Numbered from the stretch's first letter, positions 26,455-36,555 are shown. The stretch: 64,000 bases of DNA from an uncultured Cohaesibacter sp. (GCF_963664735.1 NZ_OY761553.1:3841001-3905000), one strand, 5' to 3'. The notes: generated by a model from the sequence alone, not told the origin. Program-made: numbers and translations.

Positions 26455-27315
26455 ATGCGATCGGTAAAAGACAGAGTTTCCGGCAAATATGGTCAGCTTA
26501 GCGAGCGGTTGAAACAGGCCGCTGACTTTGTTGTCGACAATGAGGTTGCTGTCGCGACTCACTCTTTGCGCACCGTTTCCGGTATGGCCGGTCTGGCGCC
26601 TTCCACTTTTACGCGGCTTTCCCAGTCTCTCGGTTTTTCCAATTATGAGGAAATGCGGGACATGTGTCGCGAGCGGGTCGGCCATCAGGCCATGTCTTTT
26701 TCTGAAAGAGCCGGTCTTCTGGTCAAAGATGGCTCTCGTGGTGATTCTCGTTCTTTTTTTGAGCGTCAGGTTTCTGCCAGTCTGGAAAATCTTGGCAAAC
26801 TGGAGCGCGATATAGATCAGGAACAGCTGGTTTCCGTTGTTGACCGGCTCAATAATGCAAGACAGGTATTGCTGTTTGGTGCGTTCAGTTCCACCGGGTT
26901 CATGGAATATCTCGGTTATCTTGCGCAGTATTTTGCTGACAATTGGAAAGTTGTGGGCCGCATGGGCGCCTCGCTCAGCTCTGCCATGGTGGGCCTCAAT
27001 GAGCAGGATGCGATGGTTATTCTGACCAAGGCTCCATATGCCAAAAGGGCGATCGTTGCAGCTGAAATGGCGGCTGATGCCGGAGCCTATCTTGTTGTTA
27101 TTACAGATGACATAGCTTGTCCGGCTTTGACACGAGCTTCAGCAAATTTTATCTTGCCGACAGAGAGTCCACAATTCTTTTCTTCTTATGCTGCAACGCT
27201 TGTGCTAATTGAGACACTTGTCGGAATGCTGGTTGCTAGAGCGGGGGATAGTGCTCGTACCAGAATTGAAGAAGTCGAAAACCGAAATCACCGATATGGT
27301 GAATTTTGGCATTGA
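26455..27315 (+). CDS. MurR/RpiR-family transcriptional regulator
   Basis: A 286-residue regulator with an N-terminal RpiR-type helix-turn-helix (VSGMAGLAPSTFTRLSQSLGF, around residues 42-62) and a C-terminal SIS domain that normally binds a phosphosugar or similar ligand (residues about 115-250, with LLFGAFSSTGFMEYL). The ATG at 26455 was chosen; a GTG at 26440 overlaps the GGAG ribosome site itself. It is divergent from the aminotransferase operon and 42 bp upstream of the TRAP binding protein, so it may control both. The SIS ligand could be the transported compound or a breakdown product. Confidence 0.9.
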   Translation: MRSVKDRVSGKYGQLSERLKQAADFVVDNEVAVATHSLRTVSGMAGLAPSTFTRLSQSLGFSNYEEMRDMCRERVGHQAMSFSERAGLLVKDGSRGDSRSFFERQVSASLENLGKLERDIDQEQLVSVVDRLNNARQVLLFGAFSSTGFMEYLGYLAQYFADNWKVVGRMGASLSSAMVGLNEQDAMVILTKAPYAKRAIVAAEMAADAGAYLVVITDDIACPALTRASANFILPTESPQFFSSYAATLVLIETLVGMLVARAGDSARTRIEEVENRNHRYGEFWH

Positions 27316-27357
27316 ATCAACTTGAAAATAACTTTCGATCAACTCAGGGAGAACTAT

Positions 27358-28323
27358 ATGTTGAAAAAATTGACAATCACTGCAGCCGCAGTCGCGGCGG
27401 GTTTGAGCTTTTCTCAGGCTGCATTTGCTGAAAGCTTTATTTCTATCGGTACTGGCGGGGTAACCGGCGTTTATTATCCAACCGGTGGTGCTATTTGCCG
27501 TCTGGTTAACAAAGGTCGCAAGGAACACGGTATTCGTTGTTCCGTCGAATCAACAGGTGGTTCTGTTTACAACATCAACACGATTCGCGATGGCGAACTG
27601 CAGTTCGGTGTTGCTCAGTCTGACTGGCAGTATCATGCTTACCACGGCACCTCGAAATTCGAGGACAAAGGCCCGTTTGAAGATCTGCGCGCCGTTTTCT
27701 CCATCCATCCTGAACCATTTACCGTTGTCGCTCGTGCTGATGCAGGCGTGAAAAACTTTGCCGATCTTAAAGGCAAACGCGTCAATATCGGTAACCCGGG
27801 CTCTGGCCAGCGTGGCACCATGGAAGTTCTCATGGAAGCCCTCGGCTGGACCAACGATGACTTTGCTCTGGCTACCGAGCTGAAAGCTGCAGAACAGTCT
27901 GCCGCTCTTTGCGATAACCAGATTGACGCAATGGTTTACACCGTTGGCCATCCGTCCGGTTCCATTCAGGAAGCAACAACTGCTTGTGATTCTGTTCTGG
28001 TAACCGTTGATGGTCCGGCTGTTGCAAAACTCATCTCAGACAATGCTTACTATCGTTCTGCTACCATCCCTGGCGGTATGTATCGCGGTAACCCTGATGA
28101 TGTGAAAACCTTCGGTGTTGGTGCAACTCTGGTAACCTCTGCCAAGGTTTCTGAAGATGCTGTTTACACGGTTGTGAAATCCGTCTTCGAAAACTTCGAT
28201 GCGTTTAAAAAACTGCATCCTGCATTTGCTCATCTGAAACCAGAGGAAATGATCAAAGACGGTCTGTCTGCTCCTCTGCATCCGGGCGCTGTAAAATATT
28301 ACAAAGAAAAAGGCTGGATGTAA
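27358..28323 (+). CDS. TAXI-family TRAP transporter solute-binding protein
   Basis: A 321-residue periplasmic receptor. A signal peptide ([15 protein letters not shown], cleavage near AFA-ES at about residue 23) is followed by [20 protein letters not shown], the hallmark start of mature TAXI proteins, and later [26 protein letters not shown] precedes the ATG at 27358. TAXI receptors feed fused TRAP permeases driven by ion gradients; known or suspected ligands include glutamate and other dicarboxylates. The following gene is such a permease. A stable stem-loop after the stop probably keeps this transcript more abundant than the permease's. Confidence 0.95.
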   Translation: MLKKLTITAAAVAAGLSFSQAAFAESFISIGTGGVTGVYYPTGGAICRLVNKGRKEHGIRCSVESTGGSVYNINTIRDGELQFGVAQSDWQYHAYHGTSKFEDKGPFEDLRAVFSIHPEPFTVVARADAGVKNFADLKGKRVNIGNPGSGQRGTMEVLMEALGWTNDDFALATELKAAEQSAALCDNQIDAMVYTVGHPSGSIQEATTACDSVLVTVDGPAVAKLISDNAYYRSATIPGGMYRGNPDDVKTFGVGATLVTSAKVSEDAVYTVVKSVFENFDAFKKLHPAFAHLKPEEMIKDGLSAPLHPGAVKYYKEKGWM

Positions 28324-28336
28324 GCCTTCTGTTTTC

Positions 28337-28362
28337 GGCTTCGGGGCTTTCGTCCCGGAGCC
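28337..28362 (+). ncRNA. Intercistronic stem-loop after the TAXI gene
   Basis: GGCTTCGGG (28337-28345) pairs over 9 bp, one a wobble, with CCCGGAGCC (28354-28362). There is no T run after it. Position and strength suit an mRNA-stabilising or processing hairpin between binding-protein and permease genes rather than a terminator. It is a structure in the mRNA, not a separate RNA gene. Confidence 0.55.
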
Positions 28363-28513
28363 ACCAATCACTTGTCCAGGCCGAATCCAGTGCATTTGGG
28401 TTTGGCTTTCCATAATAAATAATATGCTATCGCCAATCGGCGCAGAGAGACCAGTGTGATGGTTTCGGGTTGATTACCCCGTGCTAGCGAGCGATGGCTG
28501 GGGGCTGCTATCT

Positions 28514-31126
28514 ATGTCACAGAAAAAAGCGTCTGGGCGGCCGCTTTCTGAAGAAGAACTTCAGGAGCTGGTTGCCTCTACAGATGCGGGAGCGCGGAAT
28601 CCGATCGGTCCAGTCGGAACCTTTTTGGCCATTGTAGCCCTTGTTTGGGCGGCTTTTCAGGTTTTGCTGGCTTCGCCGATTTCCAACTATGTCCTGCCTT
28701 CGGATCTGATCAATAACTCGCGCCAGGTTCATCTGGCTTTTGCGATTTTTCTTGCCTATATGGCCTATCCTGCGCTGAAAAGCAGTCCACGTCATCACAT
28801 TCCGGTTCAGGATTGGATCTTTGCGCTGGCAGGGACGTTTATCGCGCTATACGGCTTTTTCTTCTATCAGAAGGTTGTCAATAACGGCGGTCTGGCCGAT
28901 GACATTGACAAATGGGTGGCTCTTGCAGGCCTCATTCTGCTGTTCGAAGCTGCGCGCCGCGCTCTTGGCCCGGCCATGGCAACAATTGCCGTTATCTTTC
29001 TGATTTATGTGTTTTTCGGCTCGTCCGAATGGGTGCCTGAAGTTATCCGCTGGAAAGGCGCATCCCTCAAGAAAGCCATGAGCCATATGTGGATCACGTC
29101 TGAAGGCGTGTTCGGTATTGCGCTCGGCGTTTCGACCAAATTCGTATTTTTGTTTGTGCTGTTCGGGGCCTTGCTGGATAAGGCTGGAGCGGGGAACTAT
29201 TTCATCAAGATGGCTTTTGCTGCGCTGGGCCACTTGAAAGGCGGGCCAGCCAAGGCGGCCGTTGTCGGCTCTGCTGCGACAGGACTTATTTCTGGCTCTT
29301 CCATCGCTAACGTTGTAACCACCGGTACTTTCACGATTCCTCTCATGAAACGTGTAGGCTTTACATCCGAGCAGGCGGGGTCTGTTGAAGTGGCGTCCTC
29401 GGTGAACGGGCAAATCATGCCTCCGGTTATGGGCGCGGCTGCGTTTCTGATGGTGGAATATGTGGGCATTTCCTACATGGAAGTGATCACACATGCTTTC
29501 TTGCCTGCGATCCTGTCCTATGTTGCGCTGGTCTATATTGTGCATCTGGAAGCGGTGAAGCGGAATATGCCAACCATCGGCACCAAAGCGGTGTCTACCA
29601 TGCGCACGATTTTGGGGATGCTGTTCTTCTTTATCGGATTTGCGGCTCTCTGCTATGGCATCAAATATCCAATTGGCTGGATTGTGGCAGTCGTGCCAGA
29701 AGAGGCAAGCTGGATATTGGCTGCGATTGTGTTCGTTGCTTATCTTCTTCTGCTCAAGCTGGCCGCTTCGGTTGAGGATTTGCAGCCGGATGATCCAAAT
29801 GCCAAAGATATCGTGCTGCCAGAGGTCAAGGATATCTACAAATCCGGTCTTTACTTCCTGCTGCCGATTGTCGTGCTGGTCTACTTCCTGATGATTGAGC
29901 AGAAATCTCCCGGGCTTTCCGCCTTCTGGGCAACTGCGCTGTTGTTTGTCATTCTGCTGACCCAGCGTCCGCTCAAGGCTATGTTCCGTGGAGAGAATGA
30001 ATATGTGAATGCCTTCAAGGCCGGTGTGAATGATCTCGGTATCGGTATGATCGATGGTTCGCGCAACATGATCGGTATCGGTCTTGCTACGGCAACTGCC
30101 GGTGTGATCGTGGGTACCGTAACACTGACCGGTATCGGGCAGGTTATGGCTGACCTTGTCGAGTTGATGTCTGGTGGTAACCTCGTCCTGATGTTGATTT
30201 TTGTGGCCATGCTGTCACTTGTTTTGGGCATGGGACTACCGACAACGGCCAACTATATCGTTGTTTCCTCGCTGATGGCCGGTGTGGTCGTCCAGCTGGG
30301 TGCTCAGTCCGGACTGGTGGTGCCGCTGATCGCGGTGCATCTGTTTGTGTTCTATTTCGGCATCATGGCCGATGTGACACCGCCGGTGGGGCTGGCCTCC
30401 TTTGCTGCGGCTGCGGTGTCGGGGGGCGATGCGATTAAAACGGGCTTTACCGCTTTCTTCTATTCGCTCCGTACCGTTGCATTGCCGTTCGTGTTCATCT
30501 TCAATACCGATTTGCTGTGGTATGAAGTGACCTGGTATCAGGGCCTGCTGGTTGCGATCATCAGTATGATAGCGGTGCTGGTCTTTACCGCAGGTACGAT
30601 GGGCTATTTCCTTACCAAAAACCGCATCTATGAGAGCGTTGCCTTGGTGTTGATTGCCTTCATTCTGTTCCGCCCTGATTTCTTCATGAACCGGATTCAG
30701 CCTCCTTATGAAGTGGTGAACCCGGAGCAGGTCACGGAAGCTTTCGGCAAGATTCCTGCCGGGCATGAAATGCGGCTCAATATCGCCGGGCCGGACTTCG
30801 ATACGGGGTCAAACAAGGAAACGACCCTGGTGATCACGTCTGGTGCAGAGCAGGGAGGGGAAGCTCGTCTTTCAGCGCTCGGTCTTGCCGTGCTTGATGA
30901 AGACGGATTTGCCAAACTGGATGAGCCAATGCCGGGAACGCCGTTCTTTGATACGCTCGGTGGCTTTGACTTCTATGCTGATGATCCGGTCCATATTACC
31001 CACGCGGAAATCAAGGCCGATCAGCTGCCTAAAGATTTGATCTACATTCCGGGCTTGCTGTTGCTCGGTGGCGTTTACCTGCTTCAGCGTGCTCGTGCCG
31101 GACGTAAGGAGGAGGTCCCCGCATGA
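28514..31126 (+). CDS. TRAP transporter fused permease (DctQM type) with C-terminal DUF3394
   Basis: An 870-residue membrane protein combining the small (DctQ-like) and large (DctM-like) TRAP subunits in one chain, as is usual for TAXI systems. Hydrophobic helices run from about residue 35. Conserved DctM stretches include GSAATGLISGSSIANVVTTG, VNGQIMPPVMGAAAFLM and GMGLPTTANYIVV. After the last large membrane region, residues about 740-850 form a soluble domain resembling DUF3394, then a final helix. ATG 28514 was preferred to the GTG at 28481, which gives an unrelated extension. It works with the TAXI receptor; its stop overlaps the stress-protein gene by 4 bp. Confidence 0.95.
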   Translation: MSQKKASGRPLSEEELQELVASTDAGARNPIGPVGTFLAIVALVWAAFQVLLASPISNYVLPSDLINNSRQVHLAFAIFLAYMAYPALKSSPRHHIPVQDWIFALAGTFIALYGFFFYQKVVNNGGLADDIDKWVALAGLILLFEAARRALGPAMATIAVIFLIYVFFGSSEWVPEVIRWKGASLKKAMSHMWITSEGVFGIALGVSTKFVFLFVLFGALLDKAGAGNYFIKMAFAALGHLKGGPAKAAVVGSAATGLISGSSIANVVTTGTFTIPLMKRVGFTSEQAGSVEVASSVNGQIMPPVMGAAAFLMVEYVGISYMEVITHAFLPAILSYVALVYIVHLEAVKRNMPTIGTKAVSTMRTILGMLFFFIGFAALCYGIKYPIGWIVAVVPEEASWILAAIVFVAYLLLLKLAASVEDLQPDDPNAKDIVLPEVKDIYKSGLYFLLPIVVLVYFLMIEQKSPGLSAFWATALLFVILLTQRPLKAMFRGENEYVNAFKAGVNDLGIGMIDGSRNMIGIGLATATAGVIVGTVTLTGIGQVMADLVELMSGGNLVLMLIFVAMLSLVLGMGLPTTANYIVVSSLMAGVVVQLGAQSGLVVPLIAVHLFVFYFGIMADVTPPVGLASFAAAAVSGGDAIKTGFTAFFYSLRTVALPFVFIFNTDLLWYEVTWYQGLLVAIISMIAVLVFTAGTMGYFLTKNRIYESVALVLIAFILFRPDFFMNRIQPPYEVVNPEQVTEAFGKIPAGHEMRLNIAGPDFDTGSNKETTLVITSGAEQGGEARLSALGLAVLDEDGFAKLDEPMPGTPFFDTLGGFDFYADDPVHITHAEIKADQLPKDLIYIPGLLLLGGVYLLQRARAGRKEEVPA

Positions 31127-31557
31127 TCAAAAATGTTTTGTGTGCTCTTGATATCACTCAGGACAACGATGCTAAGGTGCTGGAAACAGCGAGCAAAATA
31201 GCCAAGCTGGAGGAAGCGCGGCTGGATGTCGTGACTGTTGTGCCCAATTTCAGCATTTCTCTGGTCGGATCCTATTTCGACGAGAAATTTCAGAATCAGG
31301 CCGTACAGGACGCCAAAGTTGCGTTGAAGAAGCGCGTTGCTGACATTTTAGGGGCGGATCACGTTGAAAATCTGCGCCACATCGTTGCGTCTGGCTCGAT
31401 CTATGAGGAGATTCTGGAAACCGCCGAACAGGCAGATTCAGACCTCATTGTAATTGGCGCCCATAAGCCCGATTTGCGTGAAATGCTGATCGGTCCGAAC
31501 GCCGCGCGCGTGGTTCGCCACTCCAAGTGTTCGGTTTATGTGGTGCGTGAAAACTAG
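31123..31557 (+). CDS. Universal stress protein, TRAP-associated
   Basis: A 144-residue UspA-domain protein with NVLCALDITQDND at the start and SDLIVIGAHKPDLREMLIGPNAARVVRHSKCSV-type ending; the classical G2xG9xGS nucleotide motif is altered, with no second glycine in the usual place. The ATG overlaps the permease stop in ATGA, so expression is coupled to the transporter. In Halomonas the TRAP-linked stress protein TeaD binds ATP and tunes transport; a similar modulator role is a fair guess here. It closes the operon, followed by a strong terminator. Confidence 0.93.
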   Translation: MIKNVLCALDITQDNDAKVLETASKIAKLEEARLDVVTVVPNFSISLVGSYFDEKFQNQAVQDAKVALKKRVADILGADHVENLRHIVASGSIYEEILETAEQADSDLIVIGAHKPDLREMLIGPNAARVVRHSKCSVYVVREN

Positions 31558-31583
31558 GCGCTTGCATCGTGCTAAATGAATAA

Positions 31584-31615
31584 AAGGCCGCCCGAGCAGT
31601 CGGGTGGCCTTTTTG
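31584..31615. terminator. Strong terminator after the TRAP operon
   Basis: AAGGCCGCCCGA (31584-31595) pairs over 12 bp with TCGGGTGGCCTT (31600-31611) around GCAG, followed by TTTT and preceded by A bases. It can stop both the TRAP operon and the convergent methylglyoxal synthase gene. Confidence 0.9.
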
Positions 31616-31650
31616 ATATGTACCAGATTTCAAGCCAGGCTTTTAGCCAA

Positions 31651-32079
31651 TCAGAGATCAATGGTGCCGTATTTTTCCATCATCAATCCGCGGATGATCA
31701 TGTTTGCAGAGCGGCGGCTCTGTGCCATCGGTAAATCATAAACCACTGCCAGGCGGTTCAATGCTTTCACATCCACATCGTGGGGCATCGGAGAAAGCGG
31801 ATCAACAAAGAAGATGAGGCCATCAAGTTTGCCTTCAGCAATCATTGCGCCGATTTGCTGGTCTCCGCCGAGCGGACCAGAGAAAAGCGGCGTGATATCG
31901 AGTTCGGGATAGGCCTTCTTGATGCGTCCACCCGTTGTGCCGGTGCCCACGAAGGTGGCTTTTCTCAGAAGATTGATATGTTTGCCGACCCAGTCAACAA
32001 TATCGTCTTTTTTCGCGTCATGGGCCACCAGTGCGATGCGAAGGGGAGCATCATCATCTTTGCTGTCATTGTCTTGCAT
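31651..32079 (-). CDS. mgsA: Methylglyoxal synthase
   Basis: A 142-residue enzyme converting dihydroxyacetone phosphate to methylglyoxal and phosphate, a bypass used when sugar phosphates accumulate. Conserved stretches are [13 protein letters not shown] (14-26), [10 protein letters not shown] (44-53), [16 protein letters not shown] (65-80, phosphate binding) and the catalytic [21 protein letters not shown] region. The start at 32079 has GAGGA 8 bp upstream; the frame runs to 32145 without homology. It is monocistronic, convergent with the TRAP operon and 178 bp downstream of the arginase stop on the same strand. No glyoxalase gene is visible in the window. Confidence 0.97.
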   Translation of the reverse strand: MQDNDSKDDDAPLRIALVAHDAKKDDIVDWVGKHINLLRKATFVGTGTTGGRIKKAYPELDITPLFSGPLGGDQQIGAMIAEGKLDGLIFFVDPLSPMPHDVDVKALNRLAVVYDLPMAQSRRSANMIIRGLMMEKYGTIDL

Positions 32080-32257
32080 GGGGCATTTCCTCGTGCCGTT
32101 GTGACCTGTCGGCGAGTCTTTTGTGATGCGAAAGGTCCTTGTCATTCCTTACAGTTTTAGGCACGAAAAGATTTTTGTCTAGTTAATCAATGCGTTCTGT
32201 TTGGTCAGGGGAAGGGGAATTGTCGAAAAGGATAGCAAATAGCGCAATAATCATCCT

Positions 32258-33229
32258 TTACAAAAGCCGGTGCCTTGGTCCGGGGCGCCGCGTGGGCCTA
32301 TCGAAAATCTTCCTACCGAACAGAGAGGCTGTAAGATCTGTCAGAAGTTCTGCGGTTTTACCGCGATGATCAAGAAACGGGTTGAGCTCTACCAGATCAA
32401 GGGATGTGACACAGCCGCTTTCATGCAAAAGCTCCATGATGAGATGGGCTTCGCGCAGGGTTGCTCCACCCGGAACCGTGGTGCCAACAGCCGGGGCAAT
32501 ATCGGGGTCGAGAAAGTCCACGTCGAGGCTCACATGCAGCATGGCGTCCCGTGACTTGACCTCGTCGATCAATTCCATCAAGGGGCGGATGACGCCCATT
32601 TCGTCGAGTACGCGCATATCATTGATTTTGACATGATGGCTTCTGAGAAGGTCTCGCTCCTGTTGATCAATGCTGCGGATTCCCATCATGTGGACATGGG
32701 CCGGATTAACAGGATGAGCGAGGGGTGTTTCATACAGCCCGCTCAACTCAGGCAAGCCGCAAAAGGCAGCAACGGACATGCCGTGCATGTTGCCGGATTC
32801 TGAAGTGAGAGGCGTGTTGAAGTCCGTATGGGCGTCGAGCCAGAGCACAAACAGATCTCTCCCCTGATCTGCGGCATGGCGGGCGATGCCGGCAACAGAT
32901 CCTATTGAGAGAGAATGATCCCCGCCCATGAATAGTGGAAATCCCGTTTTCGCCATTTCATACGCCTTGGTGGATAGTGTGCGTGTCCAACCCGCTATGG
33001 TCTCAAATGCGTGGGCTTTGCCAATGTGCGGGATGGTCGCCGGTGGCTCATGTGGGGAGAGGTTGCCGTGATCGTTGCAAGCAAAGCCAAGTCCTTTCAA
33101 GGTCTGCAAGATTCCTGCGGTCCTGAGGGCATCTGGCCCCATGAGACAGCCTTTCTCGTGGGTTCCGTCTTGCACGGGAATGCCGAGCAGGTGGATGACT
33201 GGTGGTGTATCTTGCTCTAGCGTTGGCAT
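32258..33229 (-). CDS. rocF: Arginase
   Basis: A 323-residue manganese enzyme hydrolysing arginine to ornithine and urea. The metal-binding motifs are GGDHS (102-106), DAHTDFN (132-138) and SLDVDFLDPDIAP, and the NMHGMSVAAF segment is present, favouring arginase over agmatinase. No ornithine cyclodeaminase or aminotransferase gene lies adjacent, so it is a stand-alone catabolic gene here. No clear terminator follows. Confidence 0.94.
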   Translation of the reverse strand: MPTLEQDTPPVIHLLGIPVQDGTHEKGCLMGPDALRTAGILQTLKGLGFACNDHGNLSPHEPPATIPHIGKAHAFETIAGWTRTLSTKAYEMAKTGFPLFMGGDHSLSIGSVAGIARHAADQGRDLFVLWLDAHTDFNTPLTSESGNMHGMSVAAFCGLPELSGLYETPLAHPVNPAHVHMMGIRSIDQQERDLLRSHHVKINDMRVLDEMGVIRPLMELIDEVKSRDAMLHVSLDVDFLDPDIAPAVGTTVPGGATLREAHLIMELLHESGCVTSLDLVELNPFLDHRGKTAELLTDLTASLFGRKIFDRPTRRPGPRHRLL

Positions 33230-33385
33230 TGACTCATTCAGCTCCGTTGATTGTGCAAACTGGTCTCACGGGGGAATTAACCGCAGCTACCGGCTAACCA
33301 AAAGGGGCTATCTTTTATAAAAATCGTCAGAAAATATGCAATTTGTCAGGGTTTTTTGCTCAAACTGTCAGTCGAGTGGCCATAA

Positions 33386-33412
33386 TGAAAAGGCCGCTAT
33401 GGTAGCGGCCTA
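33386..33412 (-). terminator. Terminator of the asmA-like gene
   Basis: On the minus strand AGGCCGCTA pairs with TAGCGGCCT around a 3-base loop and is followed by TTTTC. It lies 36 bp past the AsmA-like stop. Confidence 0.85.
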
Positions 33413-33447
33413 TATAGTGCAGTCAGAGTGTATCATTCGAGCTGGAG

Positions 33448-36400
33448 CTAATTACCGAACAAGCCTTTTGTTATGTTCTTGAAAAGCTGTTCGTTTATTT
33501 GGGGCTGCTGCTTGCTGTTATTGTTCTGCTTGTTGCCGGTTTGGCCCTGAATAATCTGATTGAGGTCGATGCCAAGCTTATCGGACTGCTTCTGAATTTC
33601 CTTGGTGACATTCTTTCCAATCTTGTCGATTGCCTTGGAGGCTGCTTTGCCAGTCTCCCCCATTTGATTGAGTGAATTGAGGATAGCCTGAGGATTTTCC
33701 AAAATGCCCGGAATGTCCGGATAGATACGAGGTTGGGTGAGTTTGCCCTTGATTATGATCGGAATTGGTACCCCGTCAGCATTGACCGGCCCGCCTTGCC
33801 CTTTGAGTTTTGCAATGACCTTTGGTGTTGCTTTGTAGTTTACCGTCATGGCTGGAAGGTTGATTGTCCCCTCACCGGTCAAGCGCAATAGTGGGCTTAA
33901 CATCGTAAGGTCATTGTTGTTTGCGATGCCGTTCTTGAAATCGAAACTTGCTGTTAGTGCTGAAAAATCAGTGCTTTGCTCTTCTGAGGATGCCCACCCG
34001 TCCAGAATATTGCCTTGTAGACTGCGCAGCATTTGCGGAATGTTGATGCCATTGATCTGTCCATCGTTGATTTGCAGTTTGCTGGTTCCATTCAGGTGTT
34101 TGATGATGTCAGCCTGGCTTGTTCCTTGCGCTGTCAGATCAAGAGAAACTCCGCCCTTGCCGCTCAAATAGCGCATGCCGATGGTATCGGTAAGAAATGG
34201 CTTCATGTTGAGGTTCGCGAGACTAAAGCGAGCTCCCATCTTTGCTGGCACAGCATTGGCATCGACTGTGACGCTGCCACTACCCTGTCCGCTATAGAGC
34301 CCCATTTTGCTTAGTGTCGTGGAAAGCTGACCATTGTCGACTTTGACGGCAAGATCTACCGGCCCTATGACAATGTCTCTGGCGACAAGCGATTTGGCTG
34401 AGAAGGCGAGATCTGCCTTAATGGTCTTGAGGCCGGAGAAATCGATTGGGCTTTGATCCCAGCCTGCTTGAGCACCTTTTGCGCTCGCTACTGAGCCTCC
34501 AGCTGTGCGGCCTTGTTTTTGGCCATCGCCAAGAAACGGTGTGGCATCAAGCATCGAGAAATCGAGCTTGCCCGACACAGAGGGAATGGTTCCTGCAATG
34601 TAGGTCAGGCTGCCTGCGCCCTTTGTCTGTCCCATTTGCAAGGACATCTGATCTAGAGAGGCCTTGTTTGTGCCGATATTGACGAGGCCAGAGAAGAAAA
34701 CAGGCAGATCCGGGGTGCCGCTGGTCACGTCTCGCCCTAGCCAGGCGAGCAATTTTTTGCTTGAGGCGGTTTTGATCGTCAGCTTACTTCCCGATAGCGT
34801 GCTGTTTTCCGGATTTATGCGGCCTGCAAGAGCCAAGGCCCAGAGCTTGCTCTGCACCGACAGGCTGGCCGGGACGGGTGCGTTGGCCAGAAGGTCAGCA
34901 AGCCCGATCTCGCTATTATAGCGGATGGCCTCGCCATTCCATTGAAAGCCGCCCGCGATGGTGATCGGATCGTCCAGATTGGCGATGGTGATGCTGCTTG
35001 AGATGTTGGTAACATCCCCTGTTTTCCTGTTAGGAATGGCTGCTTCAAGAGCGGGATTGCTGTAGCGGCCTTTTTGCAGCGTCAGTTTGCCTGCGAGATT
35101 TCCCCTCTTTGCGATTTCATCAAGGGTAAGTCCCTGAGATGCAAAATTGATGTCGGCAGAAATTTCGCCGGATAGCGGGCTCGATTGACCAGCGAGTTTG
35201 GCGGTCTCTACTGCATCCAGTTCGTGCGCATTAACATTACCAGACCAGAGCTGCTTGTTTGTATCTCCTGAAAATTTGGCGCGCAGATTTCCCTTGGCCA
35301 GATTGGCGGACCTAAGGTCGATGTTGACCATTCCATTGATAACATGCGCCAGTAATTTGATCTGCCTTAGCGATTGGCCCTGATAAGTTATCCGACCAGA
35401 GCGGAAATCGAGCGTTGCGTTAAAATCTTGCAGAGCAGACAAGTCCAGAGGCGGAGCACTCTTGGCTTTTGGTGATTTTGAGTTGGTGGTGCTTGCGTTG
35501 TCGCTGGTCTTCGTTGGTGTTGTCTGCGGCTTTACTATCTCGTCGAGATCAAGAACGGAGCTGTCTATCGCAACTCTTACAAGGGGAAGGCCCCCCTTGC
35601 TTTTCGTAAAGAGTCTGGCTGCGGCTGCTATCTTCTGTTTGTCGAGAGAGAGCGCAAGGCTTGGCAGGCTGATTTCGTCTTTCGTGGCGACAACGGAGCC
35701 TTCAATGCTGGCTGAACTGACATCAAGAATGTCAGCCGGAGCACCAATCCAACTCATGAACTGTGTCACGTTGCCGATATTGCTGGCGTAGTTTGCAACA
35801 AAAATCTGTTCGCCTTTTAGCGACAGACTGCCGATGAGCTTGGTTTTGAGCAAGTCGCTATCAATGTTCAGGTCAACCCGCGTAGGGGTGCCATTGATGG
35901 CATTTGCCGTATTTGCCAGATTGGCTGTAATGGACAGGGTTCGGTCATGATAGGGCAGTGTTGCTTCCAGTTCTGACGCGCCGTTGAAGTCTGGAATTCG
36001 AACTGTTGCGTCAAGGCCAGAAAAAAGGGCGGTGGCGTGCCCTCCTTCATCAACGGAGATCAATTGTCCATTATTGATTGTCAATCGGCGAATGCTGAGC
36101 GCTGAAAGGTTAATATTGTCAGTGGAGGCGCTTGTTTCGGTTGCTGTTGATGTGCCTCCTGCAGAAGCTGCTTGCTCAGAGCCCGTGGTCTGAGAGCCTT
36201 CTTGGGAGGCCCCTTGATTGAGCGTTATAACCGGCTGATCAAGGGTAATGCCGGTGATATCTGCTTTGCCTTTCAACAGGGGGGGGAGCGCCAGCGCAAA
36301 GTCCAAATTTCTGACAGAAAAGAGAGCCTTGTTTTGCGCGTCCTTTAATGAAACCTGTTCGGTGGTCAGCTTGATGCCGGTGATAAAGGATAAGGAAACA

Positions 36401-36555
36401 TCGCCATCAATCGCCAACGTCATGCCCGATTGGTCTTTGACGAGTTGTACGACCTGTGTTTTCAAATAGTCGGTTGAAAGAAATGCGGGGATCAGAAAAA
36501 GAGCTAATACAATCAGGATGATTGTAGAAATGATGGAAATGACAATATTTCGCAC
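33448..36555 (-). CDS. AsmA-family protein
   Basis: A 1035-residue protein with one N-terminal membrane helix (residues about 4-22) and a very long periplasmic beta-rich region. The AsmA domain opens with DYLKTQVVQLVKDQSGM and LAIDGDVSLSF, and the C-terminal third has the SGKGGVSLDLTAQG and IKHLNGTSKLQINDGQINGIN pattern. AsmA-like proteins are thought to form hydrophobic grooves bridging inner and outer membranes for phospholipid transport. A Ser/Thr-rich linker near residues 110-145 and a Gln/Asn-rich tail are seen. The start is GTG (36553-36555 on the plus strand reads CAC) with GGGAGAG upstream. It is monocistronic. Confidence 0.92.
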   Translation of the reverse strand: MRNIVISIISTIILIVLALFLIPAFLSTDYLKTQVVQLVKDQSGMTLAIDGDVSLSFITGIKLTTEQVSLKDAQNKALFSVRNLDFALALPPLLKGKADITGITLDQPVITLNQGASQEGSQTTGSEQAASAGGTSTATETSASTDNINLSALSIRRLTINNGQLISVDEGGHATALFSGLDATVRIPDFNGASELEATLPYHDRTLSITANLANTANAINGTPTRVDLNIDSDLLKTKLIGSLSLKGEQIFVANYASNIGNVTQFMSWIGAPADILDVSSASIEGSVVATKDEISLPSLALSLDKQKIAAAARLFTKSKGGLPLVRVAIDSSVLDLDEIVKPQTTPTKTSDNASTTNSKSPKAKSAPPLDLSALQDFNATLDFRSGRITYQGQSLRQIKLLAHVINGMVNIDLRSANLAKGNLRAKFSGDTNKQLWSGNVNAHELDAVETAKLAGQSSPLSGEISADINFASQGLTLDEIAKRGNLAGKLTLQKGRYSNPALEAAIPNRKTGDVTNISSSITIANLDDPITIAGGFQWNGEAIRYNSEIGLADLLANAPVPASLSVQSKLWALALAGRINPENSTLSGSKLTIKTASSKKLLAWLGRDVTSGTPDLPVFFSGLVNIGTNKASLDQMSLQMGQTKGAGSLTYIAGTIPSVSGKLDFSMLDATPFLGDGQKQGRTAGGSVASAKGAQAGWDQSPIDFSGLKTIKADLAFSAKSLVARDIVIGPVDLAVKVDNGQLSTTLSKMGLYSGQGSGSVTVDANAVPAKMGARFSLANLNMKPFLTDTIGMRYLSGKGGVSLDLTAQGTSQADIIKHLNGTSKLQINDGQINGINIPQMLRSLQGNILDGWASSEEQSTDFSALTASFDFKNGIANNNDLTMLSPLLRLTGEGTINLPAMTVNYKATPKVIAKLKGQGGPVNADGVPIPIIIKGKLTQPRIYPDIPGILENPQAILNSLNQMGETGKAASKAIDKIGKNVTKEIQKQSDKLGIDLNQIIQGQTGNKQNNNSKQQPQINEQLFKNITKGLFGN

